A stretch of 64,000 nt of DNA from Shewanella sp. Isolate11 (lineage in GTDB: Bacteria > Pseudomonadota > Gammaproteobacteria > Enterobacterales > Shewanellaceae), in assembly GCF_022398315.1 (NCBI RefSeq), contig NZ_JAKEVF010000002.1:739448-803447 (forward strand), written 5' to 3'. The position numbers were made by a program, and so were the translations under genes. This document shows positions 50,784 to 61,832 of this stretch, piece by piece (within the stretch, counting starts at the first letter, position 1; each line of letters opens with the position of its first letter). Below the pieces are notes generated by a model, which saw only the letters and a program-made list of their open reading frames with translations, was not told the DNA's origin and ran no database searches.

Positions 50784-50895
50784 CTGTGCTTTACGGCATC
50801 ATGGTGCCGCGACCAAAGGTTATGGCTTATTGTATTTATTTCACATGCAATGATAATCTAGCAAAACTGTAAATCATTTTTACGAGATAGTAACA

Positions 50896-51765
50896 ATGCA
50901 GAATTGGGAAGGGGTCAGTGAATTTGTCGCAGTCAGTGAAACAAATAGCTTTACCGGAGCCGCTAAACGATTAAATTTATCGACCGCTCAAGTGAGTCGC
51001 CAAGTTGGTGCGCTAGAACGCAGACTCGATACCAAACTGTTTTACCGTACAACTCGTAAAGTGGCCTTAACCGAAGAGGGAAGCCTCTACTATAAGCATT
51101 GCCGTCAGGTTCTCGATGGGCTAGATGAAGCAGAGCGTGCATTAAGCAGCCTAAAAAACACCCCTCAAGGTTTACTCAAACTCACTGCGCCTGTGGCTTA
51201 TGGTGAAAAATATATTCTACCCATAGTTAATGACTTTATGCAGCAGTATCCCAGCGTCGAGATGGATGTTGAGCTCACCAACAGGCAAGTTAATTTAATC
51301 GATGCAGGTATAGATTTAGCTATCCGTATAGGAAAGCTGGCCGACTCCAGTCTGATGGCCAAACGTGTCAGCCAGCGAACTAACTTTGTTTGTGCTTCAC
51401 CCGAATATCTTAAACGATTTGGTGAGCCTCATACCCTGTCTGAACTCAGCCAGCATAATTGTCTTAGTGGCAATTATGACTATTGGCGCTTTATCGACCA
51501 AGGTCGTGAACGACAAGTCAAAATTAAAGGCACACTAAAATGTAATACAGGCCACGGCCTACGTGACGCTGTACTTAAAGGTATAGGTATCGCGCAACTG
51601 CCAAATTACTATATTAGCCAGGACATAGAAGAAGGCACTCTGGTTCCTCTCCTGACGGCCTATCAAGAACCCAATGAAGGCGTGTGGGCACTCTATCCGC
51701 AGAATCGTCACCTTTCACCGAAAGTCAGACTGATGGTGGACTTTCTCGAAGCAAACTTGCCCTAA
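50896..51765 (+). CDS. LysR-family transcriptional regulator of the formaldehyde genes (inferred)
   Basis: A 289-residue LTTR. The N-terminal helix-turn-helix (FTGAAKRLNLSTAQVSRQVG) is followed by a linker helix, and a periplasmic-binding-like effector domain runs from ~90. It is transcribed divergently from frmA-fghA, the usual layout of an LTTR and its target. Formaldehyde or an S-hydroxymethylglutathione-related signal would be the ligand by analogy; this is inference. Confidence 0.9.
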   Translation: MQNWEGVSEFVAVSETNSFTGAAKRLNLSTAQVSRQVGALERRLDTKLFYRTTRKVALTEEGSLYYKHCRQVLDGLDEAERALSSLKNTPQGLLKLTAPVAYGEKYILPIVNDFMQQYPSVEMDVELTNRQVNLIDAGIDLAIRIGKLADSSLMAKRVSQRTNFVCASPEYLKRFGEPHTLSELSQHNCLSGNYDYWRFIDQGRERQVKIKGTLKCNTGHGLRDAVLKGIGIAQLPNYYISQDIEEGTLVPLLTAYQEPNEGVWALYPQNRHLSPKVRLMVDFLEANLP

Positions 51766-51921
51766 TCGATAATCTATTGAAAATAATCCAGATTCAGATT
51801 GATTTTTTTAGTCGAGAGGTTAAGTTTGATAGAGAACACAAAATTGTGACGTTCAGACAAACACTTTTTACTCAATGCTGGTAAATTTTATATTCATATT
51901 TTCACTATAGGATCGATATCA

Positions 51922-52110
51922 ATGAACAAAGTGCTCGGAATTGTACTTATTATCGTTGGCGTTGCTTTGGCAGCATGGGGTTATAACATCTTTGATTCGG
52001 CGAGCTCTCAACTCAGCAGAGCCTTTAGCGGCGATGCGCCAATTGAAGCTTGGGCAGGCATGATTGGCGGTGCCGTGTGCATATTGATAGGTATTACCAA
52101 GGTCAAATAA
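51922..52110 (+). CDS. DUF3185-family small membrane protein
   Basis: A 62-residue protein with two membrane spans (VLGIVLIIVGVALAAWGYNI and AGMIGGAVCILIGI) joined by a short loop containing SSQLSRAFSGDAP, the recognisable DUF3185 pattern. It is an inner-membrane protein of unknown role. AGGATC is a plausible RBS. It follows the LysR gene by 156 bases. Confidence 0.78.
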   Translation: MNKVLGIVLIIVGVALAAWGYNIFDSASSQLSRAFSGDAPIEAWAGMIGGAVCILIGITKVK

Positions 52111-52124
52111 TCATTACTGTATTG

Positions 52125-52163
52125 ATCAGCTTTGTCGTAACTATCATCTACCACAAAGCTGAT
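52125..52163. terminator. Hairpin between convergent DUF3185 and puuB-like genes
   Basis: ATCAGCTTTGT with ACAAAGCTGAT gives an 11-bp perfect stem with a 17-base loop. It lies between the two converging genes, with no T-run. Confidence 0.5.
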
Positions 52164-52228
52164 AAACACTAGATTGCAGATACAGCCATGTTTAGCACGA
52201 TATCAACCGATCGGTGTTTCCGCAGATA

Positions 52229-53518
52229 TTAGCGAAAATGCTCCATCATCCGATAATAGAGCATCCCCAGCGCCATCCCCTGTTTGCCTAACCATTCGCC
52301 AACTGGCAAGCGGATCTGCTTCATATTGGCAAATAGATCAAACTCTTCTAATTGCCCTCTCACCGCCTGCGCCATAATTTCCCCCATGATGTGAGAGGTG
52401 GCAACCCCATGGCCAGAATAACCCTGACAATAAAACAAATTGGGAGATATTTTTCCAAGCTGTGGAATACGATTCACCACAATCCCCGCCATGCCAGTCC
52501 ATTCAAACTCAATTTCAATGCCTTTAAGCTTTGGAAATGTGCGCTCTAATGCCGGCCTTAATTCATCGGCAACATGTTTAGAGTCTCGGCCAGAATAGTT
52601 AGTCCCACCGCCAAACATTAAGCGATGATCCGCAGTCATGCGATAATAATCCAGCACAAAACGACTATCGTAAACGGCTAAATCATGTGGGTTTAACTGT
52701 TTTGCCAGTGCGGGATCTAATCGAACAGTGGCACAATTACCTAATGATGCGGGAAACAATAAACCGCTTAACTTATTTCGCGCCAGCTTATGATATGCAT
52801 TACCAGCAAGCACAGCGGTTTTCGCAGTGATCTGCCCTTTCGGCGTTTTAACAACCACCTGCTCACCATCTTGTATATCGATCACTTGGGAATATTCAAA
52901 AATTTTCGCACCATTGGCCTCAGCGGCTCTGGCTTCGCCAATACATAAATTAACCGAATGCAGGTGCATATTGCGTTTATTTAATAATCCACCATGGTAA
53001 AGCGGTGTATCGAGATAATCGCTGATGCCAGCTTTTGACACTAAAATTAATTCATCAGCCATACCGCGGCGAGCACCTTCATCGAAAGTGGCTAGCATTT
53101 CAGCCATATGCGCCGGTTTATAAGCCGTGTGCAGATGGCCATATTTTAAATCACAATCAATACCATACTTAGCCACTCGCTGTTTGATGATCTCATGTCC
53201 GCGCCAACGTAAATCCCATACAAACTGTTCAGCCTCGATGCCAATGCTATTTTGTAGCTGCTTTACCATGGCTTTATCGCCAGACAAACTGCCGGTAACT
53301 TGGCCTCCATTTCGGCCCGTTGCGCCCCAAGCAATCTTATTGGCTTCAACGATCGCCACCGAGATCCCCTGCTCACTAAGCTCCAATGCCGTTGCTACTC
53401 CGGTAAAACCACCACCGATGATCACCACATCAACTTCTAACTCACCCTCAAGTTGAGGATAATGGGTTTCATGTTTAATGGTCGCGTTATAGTAAGAGGG
53501 ACAACGAGGTAGAGACAT
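52229..53518 (-). CDS. FAD-dependent amine oxidase, PuuB-like
   Basis: A 429-residue DAO-family flavoprotein. The FAD dinucleotide motif is VVIIGGGFTGVATALEL (~30-46), followed by WGATGRNGGQVTGSLSG. The C-terminal ELRPALERTFPKLKG and GYSGHGVATSHIMGEI resemble gamma-glutamylputrescine oxidase. No other puu gene is nearby, so the substrate could be another N-alkylated amino acid or amine. AAAAGGA precedes the ATG. The fumarylacetoacetase-family gene lies upstream on the same strand. Confidence 0.83.
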   Translation of the reverse strand: MSLPRCPSYYNATIKHETHYPQLEGELEVDVVIIGGGFTGVATALELSEQGISVAIVEANKIAWGATGRNGGQVTGSLSGDKAMVKQLQNSIGIEAEQFVWDLRWRGHEIIKQRVAKYGIDCDLKYGHLHTAYKPAHMAEMLATFDEGARRGMADELILVSKAGISDYLDTPLYHGGLLNKRNMHLHSVNLCIGEARAAEANGAKIFEYSQVIDIQDGEQVVVKTPKGQITAKTAVLAGNAYHKLARNKLSGLLFPASLGNCATVRLDPALAKQLNPHDLAVYDSRFVLDYYRMTADHRLMFGGGTNYSGRDSKHVADELRPALERTFPKLKGIEIEFEWTGMAGIVVNRIPQLGKISPNLFYCQGYSGHGVATSHIMGEIMAQAVRGQLEEFDLFANMKQIRLPVGEWLGKQGMALGMLYYRMMEHFR

Positions 53519-53656
53519 TTGGCTTCCTTTTCGCGCTAAGTAAGAAGTGATCCAGTAATTATTGTTTTATATTTTTTACAAAACGTTTGATATTCGAGTA
53601 TATCGAAGTTGTAAGTCAGGTCAATAAAATGCATCGCATAACCACTATTCAACATT

Positions 53657-54289
53657 TTAACACGCGTTCCACCTCACATGTGTCATCACTTGGTCTTGCT
53701 CAAATAAACAAAGAGTAAACTCATGATCACTTTCGACAACCCCCACCCCTTTGGGTGTCCCTGTCATCACTATGTCACCATCGATTAACGTCATGAACTC
53801 GCTGATTTCGCGATAAATATCATCCGGCTTGTTGATCATTAAATCCACATTACCAAATTGGCGCTTCTGGCCATTAATATGCAAACTAAAAGATAGCTCG
53901 GATAAGTCACCTTTTATCTCAACAAATTCGCTAAATAACGCCGAGCCATCGAAACTTTTGGCGCGCTCCCAGGGTAAACCTTTAGCTTTTAATTCGCTTT
54001 GTAGTTGACGTTTAGTGAGATCGAGCCCAACGCCGACACCATGAAACTTTCCCTGTTTAACCATAAAACACAGTTCGGCTTCATAATGCAGTGGCTCATG
54101 ATGAAAGCTATTTAATTGGCTTGAAATTGCCGAGTTGGGTTTAACAAACAGCACCATCTGTTGTGGCACTTCATTGTTGAGCTCGCTGATATGTTCAACA
54201 TAATTACGCCCGACACAGACCACTTTACTTGGAGCGACTAAGCTAGAAATCCCTTGGCCATCTATGCAGCTGACTTGTTGTAAGTTCAA
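53657..54289 (-). CDS. Fumarylacetoacetate hydrolase-family protein
   Basis: A 210-residue FAH-fold metal-dependent enzyme. The metal glutamates are E70 and E72 in LHYEAELCFM. Later family motifs are GLDLTKRQLQSELKAKGLPW and FVEIKGDLSELS. Small members act as acylpyruvases or oxaloacetate decarboxylases, but the substrate here is unknown. The start is TTG with AAGGA upstream. It lies 47 bases downstream of crbS and may be read through from it. Confidence 0.87.
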   Translation of the reverse strand: MNLQQVSCIDGQGISSLVAPSKVVCVGRNYVEHISELNNEVPQQMVLFVKPNSAISSQLNSFHHEPLHYEAELCFMVKQGKFHGVGVGLDLTKRQLQSELKAKGLPWERAKSFDGSALFSEFVEIKGDLSELSFSLHINGQKRQFGNVDLMINKPDDIYREISEFMTLIDGDIVMTGTPKGVGVVESDHEFTLCLFEQDQVMTHVRWNAC

Positions 54290-54336
54290 GATAACATCCT
54301 TAATAACTTATATTTTTCATGAAATTTCAATCAAAA

Positions 54337-57300
54337 CTATTTTTTTATCAAACTTGAAATCAAGGCTCTTAGCGCCGCGGGTTTGACCATTTTTGCCATA
54401 TAGTGATATCCACGTCGCTCAATATCTTCAATCAAGTCTTTGTTGGTATTGGCAGTAATCAAAATACCAGGTAAGTGAACACCATAAAGTGCACGAATAC
54501 CATCCATGGCATCGACTCCATTTTGGCCATGGTCCAGATGATAATCAGCAAGAACAATCTCGGGCGCAACTCCTTTTAATCCGAGCTTTATTCGCGCATC
54601 GGCCAGATCACTGGCACACACTACATCACATTGCCAACGGCTCAATAAGCTTTCCAGTCCCGCTAAAATTGCCTCTTCATTATCGATACACAGCACTTTC
54701 ACTCCAGCGAGCGGTTGCATGACCATGTTGGATCTCTTCGGCGAGGTAACATGGGCTTTATCACCCAAAGGCACGATAATAGAAAACATCGAACCTAGAC
54801 CCAACTTAGATACCACCTTGATATCATGCTCGAGCACCCGTGCAATACGGTCGGCAATCGCTAGCCCAAGCCCTAAGCCACTGACACTTTTTGATTGCGG
54901 ATTATCCAGACGCTTGAACTCTTTAAAAATTTCACCGACCTCTTTTTCATCTATGCCGCAACCGGCATCAATAACCTGAATTTCTAATACTCCAGCGCGA
55001 TGGCGACAGCCTAAAACGACTCGGCTACCTTTGGCATAGCGATAAGCGTTGGTTAAGAAGTTTTGCACGATACGACGAAGTAAACTCAGATCTGAATTTA
55101 TGATGACACTGCTCGGGATCAGCGAAAACTTAATACCGTAATCTTTAGCCATCGCATTGAACTCAACAGCCAGTCCTTCAAGTAATTCAGATACCGAGAA
55201 ATCACGGCGGTTCACCTCGACCATGCCAGAATCCAACTTAGAAATATCCAGCAGATCCGTCAGTAATTCACCAGCGATCTTTAACGAACTATTGACATGG
55301 GACAGCGTGGTGCGTCCCTCCTGGTCTAGGTTCGGATATTGAGCTAACGAGGCAGTAAATAGTCGCGCCGCATTAAGCGGCTGCATTAAATCATGACCCA
55401 CAGCGGCTAAGAAGCGGCTCTTCGAAGCATTGGCATTTTCCTCTTGCGCCTTGGCTTCCAGTAACTGACTGTTGAGCAACGCCAGTTCATAAGTACGCTC
55501 TTTGACTCTTGCCTCAAGGGTCTCATTACTTTCTTGTAGCGCCCTGGCTTGAGCCCGATATTGAGTAATATCGGTAAAAGTCATCACGAAACCGCCGCTG
55601 GGCATAGGATTACCCTGAATTTTTATCACCTTACCATCACGGCGCTCTCGCTCAGACACATGAGCAGTGCCGTTTTTCATATGTTGCACGCGCTTGGCGA
55701 CCTGCTCTTCAATATCGCCAGCACCACAATAACCGCGCTCGGCATTGAAGCGGATCACCTCTGCAATAGGCATCCCTTGTTGTAAGAAGTTATCTGGGTA
55801 TCGATATAACTCTTCATATTTGTAATTCCAAGCTACCAGATTAAAGTCTTTATCGACCACACTCATACCTTCATAGGCATGCTCTATCGCGCCACGCAAC
55901 ATATCTTGGCTAAGAATAATTTTCGAAGATGCTTCATCGACTAAGTTAAACACTTCATCGAGCGCAAGATCTCGCCCTTGTAAAACCGAGTCCATCACCA
56001 ATGAAGCACTGGAACCACCTAAAACCCCGGCGAGCATGTGCTCGGTGTGATCGATAAGCTCGGGCGATGCCACCTTATGCCAACTATCACTGCGTACTGC
56101 TTCATCAGAAAAACGCGAAAAGCTTTCATAAGCCCTCGTAGGGCTAACAAAGCGACTGGCGAGAATTAACAAATCTTGCTGGGAAATCGGTGATGCTCGG
56201 CGATTATCACTGTTTTTTAGCTGACCGGGTGTCACAAAGGCACTGGCTTGAATTCGCTCAGCAACCCCAGCTCTAAACCAAATGGAGCCTAAAACATAAC
56301 AACAGGTGTTAGCGATTAATGCGGTAAGGGTGTCGCGAACACTAGGATTAATAGAATCGAGCAAGGTTAACTCTGCTCCAAACACTCCCCTTGTATCACC
56401 CATGCCTTGAAATAAGATGTAACACCACAAACCAAAACCGACTATCAAGCCTAAATATACACCGCGACGATTACCGTGTTTCCAATACATACCGCCCACT
56501 AATGCCGGTGCCAATTGGGCAAATGCACCGAAGGACAACATACCTAATGTCGATAGCGAATTGCTGTCCATAAAGGTCAGGTAACTGAAATAGCCGATGG
56601 CTAAAATCAGCACTATGGATATACGACGGGTGTTTAACAAGAACTGTGAAAATTGACTGAAATTTTTCTGGCGGATACGTCCTGAGCGCAGCAATAGTGG
56701 CACTAACCATTCGTTACTGACCATCACACTAATGGTCACTACCGCCACAATTACCATCCCAGTCGCGGCCGATAAGGTGCCCAGCAATGCGATTAAAGCA
56801 ATTGCTGGATGCTCTAACGCTAAGGGTAAATTAATCACATAGGTATCGGCTGCAACACTGTCACCTAGCAAGATTTTACCTGCGAGAGCCAGCGGTGCGA
56901 CAAAAAGGCCAAATAACAGCAAATACAATGGAAATAGCCAGCGTGCCTTGAGTAAAGTTTTCTCATCAGCACACTCCACCATCATCACATGGAATTGCCG
57001 AGGCATACACAGAAAAGCCGCCATCCCCACCAAAAGCTGAGGTGTTAACTGTTCTATCCGCAGCTCGGGATTAATAATCAGATCTTTATCTAACGCCTGT
57101 TGCCAAATATCACCAAAGCCATCAAAAAATCCAAAACAGACGACTAACCCCACCAACAAAAAGGCTGCTAACTTAACCAGTGACTCGAACGCAATCGCTA
57201 ACATCATACCTGGATTATGTTCGGTCGCATCAAGTTTACGAGTACCAAATAAGATGGCGAAAAGCGCTAATAACGCAGTAACAATCAAGGATACCCGAGC

Positions 57301-57762
57301 GCCATCATAAGGTGACATTTCAGGTTGAAACAGATTTAAGCTAAATACCATCGCCTTCAACTGCAAAGCAATATAAGGCATGATGCCAAACAGCGCGATC
57401 AGGGTGACGATTGCGGCAATGGTTTGTGATTTACCGTAGCGAGCGGCAATAAAATCGGCTACAGAGGTGATATTTTGCGCCTTTGACACGATAACCATTT
57501 TGCGAAGTAAACCGAAACCAAACACAAAAATCAGAATTGGTCCGATAAAAATCGGTAGAAATGACCACAAATCTTCAGCCGATTGCCCTACCGTGCCAAG
57601 GAAACTCCAAGAAGAACAATAGACAGCAAGACTCAGTCCGTAAATCCAGCTCTGAATCCGCTTTGTGATGCGCCCAAACCAGCGTTCGGCCCCCCAGGCC
57701 AATAGAAAAAGCAATGACACATATAAAATGGCAATCACGCCCACAACGAGGGTTAGATTCAT
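54337..57762 (-). CDS. crbS: CrbS-type hybrid sensor kinase with SLC5 transporter domain
   Basis: A 1141-residue inner-membrane sensor. The first ~480 residues have many membrane spans and an SSS-family sodium/solute-symporter fold (SVADFIAARYGKSQTIAA). A PAS domain (~620-735), a HisKA domain with His789 (FLAAVGHDLMQPLNA), an ATPase domain ending GLGLGLAIADR (~960-970) and a receiver domain with Asp1073 (VLADYHLDHG) follow. This transporter-fused kinase architecture is that of CrbS, which responds to acetate in Vibrio and Pseudomonas. It is divergent from acs with 178 bases between starts. Confidence 0.9.
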   Translation of the reverse strand: MNLTLVVGVIAILYVSLLFLLAWGAERWFGRITKRIQSWIYGLSLAVYCSSWSFLGTVGQSAEDLWSFLPIFIGPILIFVFGFGLLRKMVIVSKAQNITSVADFIAARYGKSQTIAAIVTLIALFGIMPYIALQLKAMVFSLNLFQPEMSPYDGARVSLIVTALLALFAILFGTRKLDATEHNPGMMLAIAFESLVKLAAFLLVGLVVCFGFFDGFGDIWQQALDKDLIINPELRIEQLTPQLLVGMAAFLCMPRQFHVMMVECADEKTLLKARWLFPLYLLLFGLFVAPLALAGKILLGDSVAADTYVINLPLALEHPAIALIALLGTLSAATGMVIVAVVTISVMVSNEWLVPLLLRSGRIRQKNFSQFSQFLLNTRRISIVLILAIGYFSYLTFMDSNSLSTLGMLSFGAFAQLAPALVGGMYWKHGNRRGVYLGLIVGFGLWCYILFQGMGDTRGVFGAELTLLDSINPSVRDTLTALIANTCCYVLGSIWFRAGVAERIQASAFVTPGQLKNSDNRRASPISQQDLLILASRFVSPTRAYESFSRFSDEAVRSDSWHKVASPELIDHTEHMLAGVLGGSSASLVMDSVLQGRDLALDEVFNLVDEASSKIILSQDMLRGAIEHAYEGMSVVDKDFNLVAWNYKYEELYRYPDNFLQQGMPIAEVIRFNAERGYCGAGDIEEQVAKRVQHMKNGTAHVSERERRDGKVIKIQGNPMPSGGFVMTFTDITQYRAQARALQESNETLEARVKERTYELALLNSQLLEAKAQEENANASKSRFLAAVGHDLMQPLNAARLFTASLAQYPNLDQEGRTTLSHVNSSLKIAGELLTDLLDISKLDSGMVEVNRRDFSVSELLEGLAVEFNAMAKDYGIKFSLIPSSVIINSDLSLLRRIVQNFLTNAYRYAKGSRVVLGCRHRAGVLEIQVIDAGCGIDEKEVGEIFKEFKRLDNPQSKSVSGLGLGLAIADRIARVLEHDIKVVSKLGLGSMFSIIVPLGDKAHVTSPKRSNMVMQPLAGVKVLCIDNEEAILAGLESLLSRWQCDVVCASDLADARIKLGLKGVAPEIVLADYHLDHGQNGVDAMDGIRALYGVHLPGILITANTNKDLIEDIERRGYHYMAKMVKPAALRALISSLIKK

Positions 57763-57860
57763 AGGTTTTCCATTTTTTTAATTATTCTGCGCTAAATACT
57801 AGCGCAATTCTCTGCTGAGGATAATCACAACAGACTAAAAGTTAACGATATTTTTTTTGC

Positions 57861-57874
57861 TAGACCAAGGTCTA
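57861..57874. promoter_or_regulatory. Palindrome in the acs/crbS promoter region, possible CrbR site
   Basis: TAGACC-AA-GGTCTA is exact over 14 positions, centred ~74 bases upstream of the acs start codon. A related AAGACTAAGGTCGA lies before the porin gene. Confidence 0.45.
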
Positions 57875-57940
57875 ATAGAGCTAATCGCCCCAAGCAATCC
57901 ATACTTCATTTATGCACAATAAGCTAATAAAGGAAGTCAG

Positions 57941-59893
57941 ATGAGCACGCAGTCTCTCTATAAAGTGCCAAGCGAAATCGCAACTAAAGCACACATTAAC
58001 GAAGAACAATACAAAAAAATGTATCAGGAGTCAGTGGTCAACCCTGAAGGTTTCTGGAGAGAACACGGTAAGCGCATCGATTGGATCAAGCCTTACACTA
58101 AAGTTAAACAAACCTCTTTTGATGATCATAACCTGTCAATTAACTGGTTTTATGATGGCACCCTGAATGCATCTGTTAACTGTCTCGATAGACATTTAGA
58201 AAACAATGCCGACAAGGTCGCTATCATCTGGGAAGGTGACGACGCCGCGGATCAACGTACGCTAACATATGGCGAGCTACACAAAGAAGTCTGTAAATTT
58301 GCCAACGCACTACGCAGCCAGGGGGTGCGCCGTGGTGATGTTGTGACAGTTTACATGCCAATGGTGCCAGAAGCGGCTATCGTCATGCTGGCTTGTGCCC
58401 GCATCGGTGCAATTCACTCAGTGGTGTTTGGTGGTTTCTCACCTGACTCTATTGCTTCTCGTGTTATCGATGGCAAATCTAAGGTGGTGATCACTGCCGA
58501 TGAAGGTGTACGCGGCGGACGCATCATCCCGCTTAAAGCCAACATCGATGAAGCATTATCTCACCCTGACGTGAAATGCGTTGAAAAAGTGATTGTATTT
58601 GAACGCACAGGCAATAAAGTCAATTGGGTAGAAGGTCGTGACATCAAATGGCAGTCGCTCATGGACACCGCTTCTGAGCACTGTGTCGCCGAAGAGATGG
58701 GCGCAGAAGATCCACTATTCCTACTGTACACTTCAGGTTCAACCGGTAATCCAAAAGGTGTGTTACACACCACCGGGGGTTACATGGTTTACGCCTCAAT
58801 GACTCACGAATATGTATTCGATTACAAAGAAGGTGAAGTCTATTGGTGTACTGCCGATGTAGGTTGGATCACCGGCCATTCCTATATGGTATACGGCCCA
58901 CTGGCCAATGGCGCAACCATTCTGATCCACGAAGGTGTTCCCAACTACCCAAGCCCTGCTCGTTTAGGAGAGATGGTGGATCGTCATAAAGTCAACATTC
59001 TTTATACTGCACCAACACTGATTCGCGCCTTGATGGCTGAAGGTAAAGAGCAGTTTGATTCATTTGATGGTAGTTCACTGCGGATCATGGGTTCTGTGGG
59101 TGAGCCAATCAACCCAGAAGCATGGCGTTGGTACCATGAAGTGATTGGACATGAAAACTGCCCTATCGTTGATACTTGGTGGCAAACTGAAACAGGCGGC
59201 ATCTTAATCAGTCCACTACCAGGTGCTACCGACACTAAACCAGGTTCTGCAACTCGTCCCTTCTTTGGTGTACAACCGGCACTGGTTGATAACATGGGTA
59301 ATATTATCGATGGCGCAACTGAAGGCAACTTAGTAATCCTCGATTCTTGGCCTGGACAGATGCGTACGGTTTATGGCGATCATGAACGTTTCGCACTGAC
59401 TTACTTTAAGACATTCCGCGGTATGTACTTCACAGGTGACGGGGCTCGCCGTGACGAAGATGGTTACTACTGGATCACCGGTCGTGTAGATGATGTGATT
59501 AACGTATCCGGCCACCGCCTAGGTACAGCTGAGGTAGAAAGTGCCCTCGTTTCTCACGAGCATGTTGCTGAGGCCGCTGTGGTGGGCTATCCACACGACA
59601 TTAAAGGTCAAGGCATCTACGCTTATGTGACGCTGACTAAAGGCACACAAGAAAGCGAAGAACTTCGCCAAGAGCTGCGCCAATGGGTCAGAAAGGAGAT
59701 CGGTGCATTAGCTACACCAGACTTGATCCAGTGGGCAGGCGGTTTACCTAAGACTCGTTCAGGCAAAATCATGCGTCGCTTCTTACGTAAGATCGCTGCT
59801 AACGAAGTAACCAATTTGGGTGATGCTTCTACGCTAGCAGATCCTGCGGTAATCGATACCTTGATTGAATCTCGCTTAAATCGCAGCGAATAA
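57941..59893 (+). CDS. acs: Acetyl-CoA synthetase
   Basis: A 650-residue AMP-forming ligase converting acetate to acetyl-CoA, the high-affinity route for acetate use. The P-loop-like [11 protein letters not shown] starts ~263, and [10 protein letters not shown] and [17 protein letters not shown] follow. The acetylation-regulated lysine is K609 in [13 protein letters not shown], the same residue number as in Salmonella Acs. AAGGAAG serves as RBS. It is divergent from its presumed regulator crbS. Confidence 0.97.
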   Translation: MSTQSLYKVPSEIATKAHINEEQYKKMYQESVVNPEGFWREHGKRIDWIKPYTKVKQTSFDDHNLSINWFYDGTLNASVNCLDRHLENNADKVAIIWEGDDAADQRTLTYGELHKEVCKFANALRSQGVRRGDVVTVYMPMVPEAAIVMLACARIGAIHSVVFGGFSPDSIASRVIDGKSKVVITADEGVRGGRIIPLKANIDEALSHPDVKCVEKVIVFERTGNKVNWVEGRDIKWQSLMDTASEHCVAEEMGAEDPLFLLYTSGSTGNPKGVLHTTGGYMVYASMTHEYVFDYKEGEVYWCTADVGWITGHSYMVYGPLANGATILIHEGVPNYPSPARLGEMVDRHKVNILYTAPTLIRALMAEGKEQFDSFDGSSLRIMGSVGEPINPEAWRWYHEVIGHENCPIVDTWWQTETGGILISPLPGATDTKPGSATRPFFGVQPALVDNMGNIIDGATEGNLVILDSWPGQMRTVYGDHERFALTYFKTFRGMYFTGDGARRDEDGYYWITGRVDDVINVSGHRLGTAEVESALVSHEHVAEAAVVGYPHDIKGQGIYAYVTLTKGTQESEELRQELRQWVRKEIGALATPDLIQWAGGLPKTRSGKIMRRFLRKIAANEVTNLGDASTLADPAVIDTLIESRLNRSE

Positions 59894-59917
59894 GCTGATA
59901 CTAAACGTCGCTAATTC

Positions 59918-59944
59918 AAGCCCCTCAAATGAGGGGCTTTTTAT
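59918..59944 (+). terminator. Terminator after acs
   Basis: AAGCCCCTC-aaat-GAGGGGCTT followed by T's. Confidence 0.88.
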
Positions 59945-60028
59945 TTTCAATGGCAACTGGTTCGCAAGCGTTAGCGCTGTTATCCTCTGTCTCACTTCAT
60001 TGTCAATTCCAGCAAAATCATCAACAAC

Positions 60029-61768
60029 GTGCAATTACGAGATTATCAACAACAAGCGGTCGATGCTGCTATCGCCCATTTTAAACAAAGCCAAGATTCC
60101 GCCGTACTCGTATTGCCAACCGGAGCGGGAAAAAGCATCGTCATTGCCGAGCTAGCGCGTATTGCCCGCGGACGTATATTGGTATTGACTCACGTTAAAG
60201 AACTGGTCGCCCAAAATGCTGAGAAAGTAGGTTTGTTGACCGACGAGGCGAGTATTTACTCCGCAGGCTTAAAACAAAAAAACACCAGCAATAAAACCGT
60301 AGTCGCGAGTATTCAATCTGCCGTTAAAAACCCGGTAAAATTTGATGAACCATACTCCTTGGTGATCATCGACGAATGTCATCGAGTCAATGCCGATAAA
60401 GACAGCCAATATCAACAACTGCTCAGCCATTTAAAACAGCGCAATCCAAAACTCAAACTGCTGGGACTGACGGCGACGCCCTACCGACTGGATTCAGGCT
60501 GGATCTACCGCCATCACTATCATGGCAGAATGGGCAATGACCAAGCCCCAGCGTTTGAGCAGTGTATCTTTGAACTCCCTATCCGGCCATTAATCAAGCA
60601 AGGTTATTTAACCGAGCCAAAATTATTTGACGGCTTATCGGCGCAGTATGATTTCAGCGAACTTGAACCGACAGCCACGGGTGAGTATCGAGAGGCTGAG
60701 ATCGATGCATTACTCAATGTGGCAGGCAGAGCCACCACGGCAATCGTTAAGCAGATAACCCAGTTGGCTAGCCACAAACGCGGCTGCATTATCTTCGCCG
60801 CCACCATCAGACATGCTCAGGAGATCATCAATCAACTTGGCGATATTGCAGCAGGTTTAATCACCGCCACTACGCCGTCGTCTGAGCGTGATGAGATCAT
60901 CGAGCGCTTTAAACAACGCCAACTGAAGTACCTAGTAAACGTAGCCGTACTTACTACAGGTTTTGATGCGCCCCATGTCGATTTAATTGCCATATTAAGA
61001 CCCACAGCATCGGTGAGTTTGTTTCAACAAATGATCGGCCGAGGGCTAAGGATCTGTGAAGGCAAAAGCGATTGTATGATCATCGACTACGCCGCCAATG
61101 GCTTTGATCTCTTCTTTCCCGAAGTCGGACAAGCCAAACCCGACAGCAAAAGTGTCCCGGTTCAAGTACACTGCCCTGTGTGTGATTTTGCCAATATATT
61201 TTGGGGAGTAGTAGATAATGACGGTGATTTGGTTGAACATTTTGGCCGCCGCTGCCAAGCCATTATCGACACAAAGCAAGGTAAGCAGCAGTGTGACTTC
61301 CGCTTTCGCAGTAAGTCTTGTCCTCAGTGCGGTATGGAAAATGATATCGCAGCCAAAATCTGCCAACATTGTGACAGCGTCTTAGTCGACCCCGATAAGC
61401 GCTTAAAAGAGGTGTTACAGCAAAAGCACCATCATCTGTTTCGTTGCCAAGATATGTTGTTTGAAAAGCACAAAGATAAACTCAGAGTGCGTTATCTTGA
61501 CAATCAGGGTAATGACTTTTGTTGTTATTTTAGCTTTCAAACTCCGGCTCAAATTCGTGCTTTCTATGGTATCTTTGTCCACAAACACACCCGCACGCCT
61601 GGATGTAAACAGCCCAAATTAGCGAATATCGAGCAGGTTATCGCTGCCCGAGAAGCATTTCGTTACCCCGATTTATTATTGCTTAAAAAGAATAAAAAAG
61701 GATGGGAGCTAGTCGAACGTTTTTTTGATTATCAAGGCCGCTTTCACAGTGAACAAAAGTTTGCCTGA
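60029..61768 (+). CDS. radD: DEAD/DEAH-type ATPase RadD
   Basis: A 579-residue superfamily 2 protein similar to E. coli RadD/YejH, which accelerates RecA-mediated strand exchange. The Walker A is TGAGKS (31-36), the DECH box is at 115-118, and motif III is LGLTATP. Motif VI is QMIGRGLRIC. A C-terminal zinc module (CPVCDFAN, CPQCGMENDIAAKICQHC) is typical of RadD. The start is GTG giving MQLRDYQQQAVD, as in the family. Confidence 0.93.
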   Translation: MQLRDYQQQAVDAAIAHFKQSQDSAVLVLPTGAGKSIVIAELARIARGRILVLTHVKELVAQNAEKVGLLTDEASIYSAGLKQKNTSNKTVVASIQSAVKNPVKFDEPYSLVIIDECHRVNADKDSQYQQLLSHLKQRNPKLKLLGLTATPYRLDSGWIYRHHYHGRMGNDQAPAFEQCIFELPIRPLIKQGYLTEPKLFDGLSAQYDFSELEPTATGEYREAEIDALLNVAGRATTAIVKQITQLASHKRGCIIFAATIRHAQEIINQLGDIAAGLITATTPSSERDEIIERFKQRQLKYLVNVAVLTTGFDAPHVDLIAILRPTASVSLFQQMIGRGLRICEGKSDCMIIDYAANGFDLFFPEVGQAKPDSKSVPVQVHCPVCDFANIFWGVVDNDGDLVEHFGRRCQAIIDTKQGKQQCDFRFRSKSCPQCGMENDIAAKICQHCDSVLVDPDKRLKEVLQQKHHHLFRCQDMLFEKHKDKLRVRYLDNQGNDFCCYFSFQTPAQIRAFYGIFVHKHTRTPGCKQPKLANIEQVIAAREAFRYPDLLLLKKNKKGWELVERFFDYQGRFHSEQKFA

Positions 61769-61832
61769 ATCACAATATACAAACTCCCTGTCGCTATGGT
61801 ATAAAGACTCAGTTGATTTATCAGGAGCTTAT

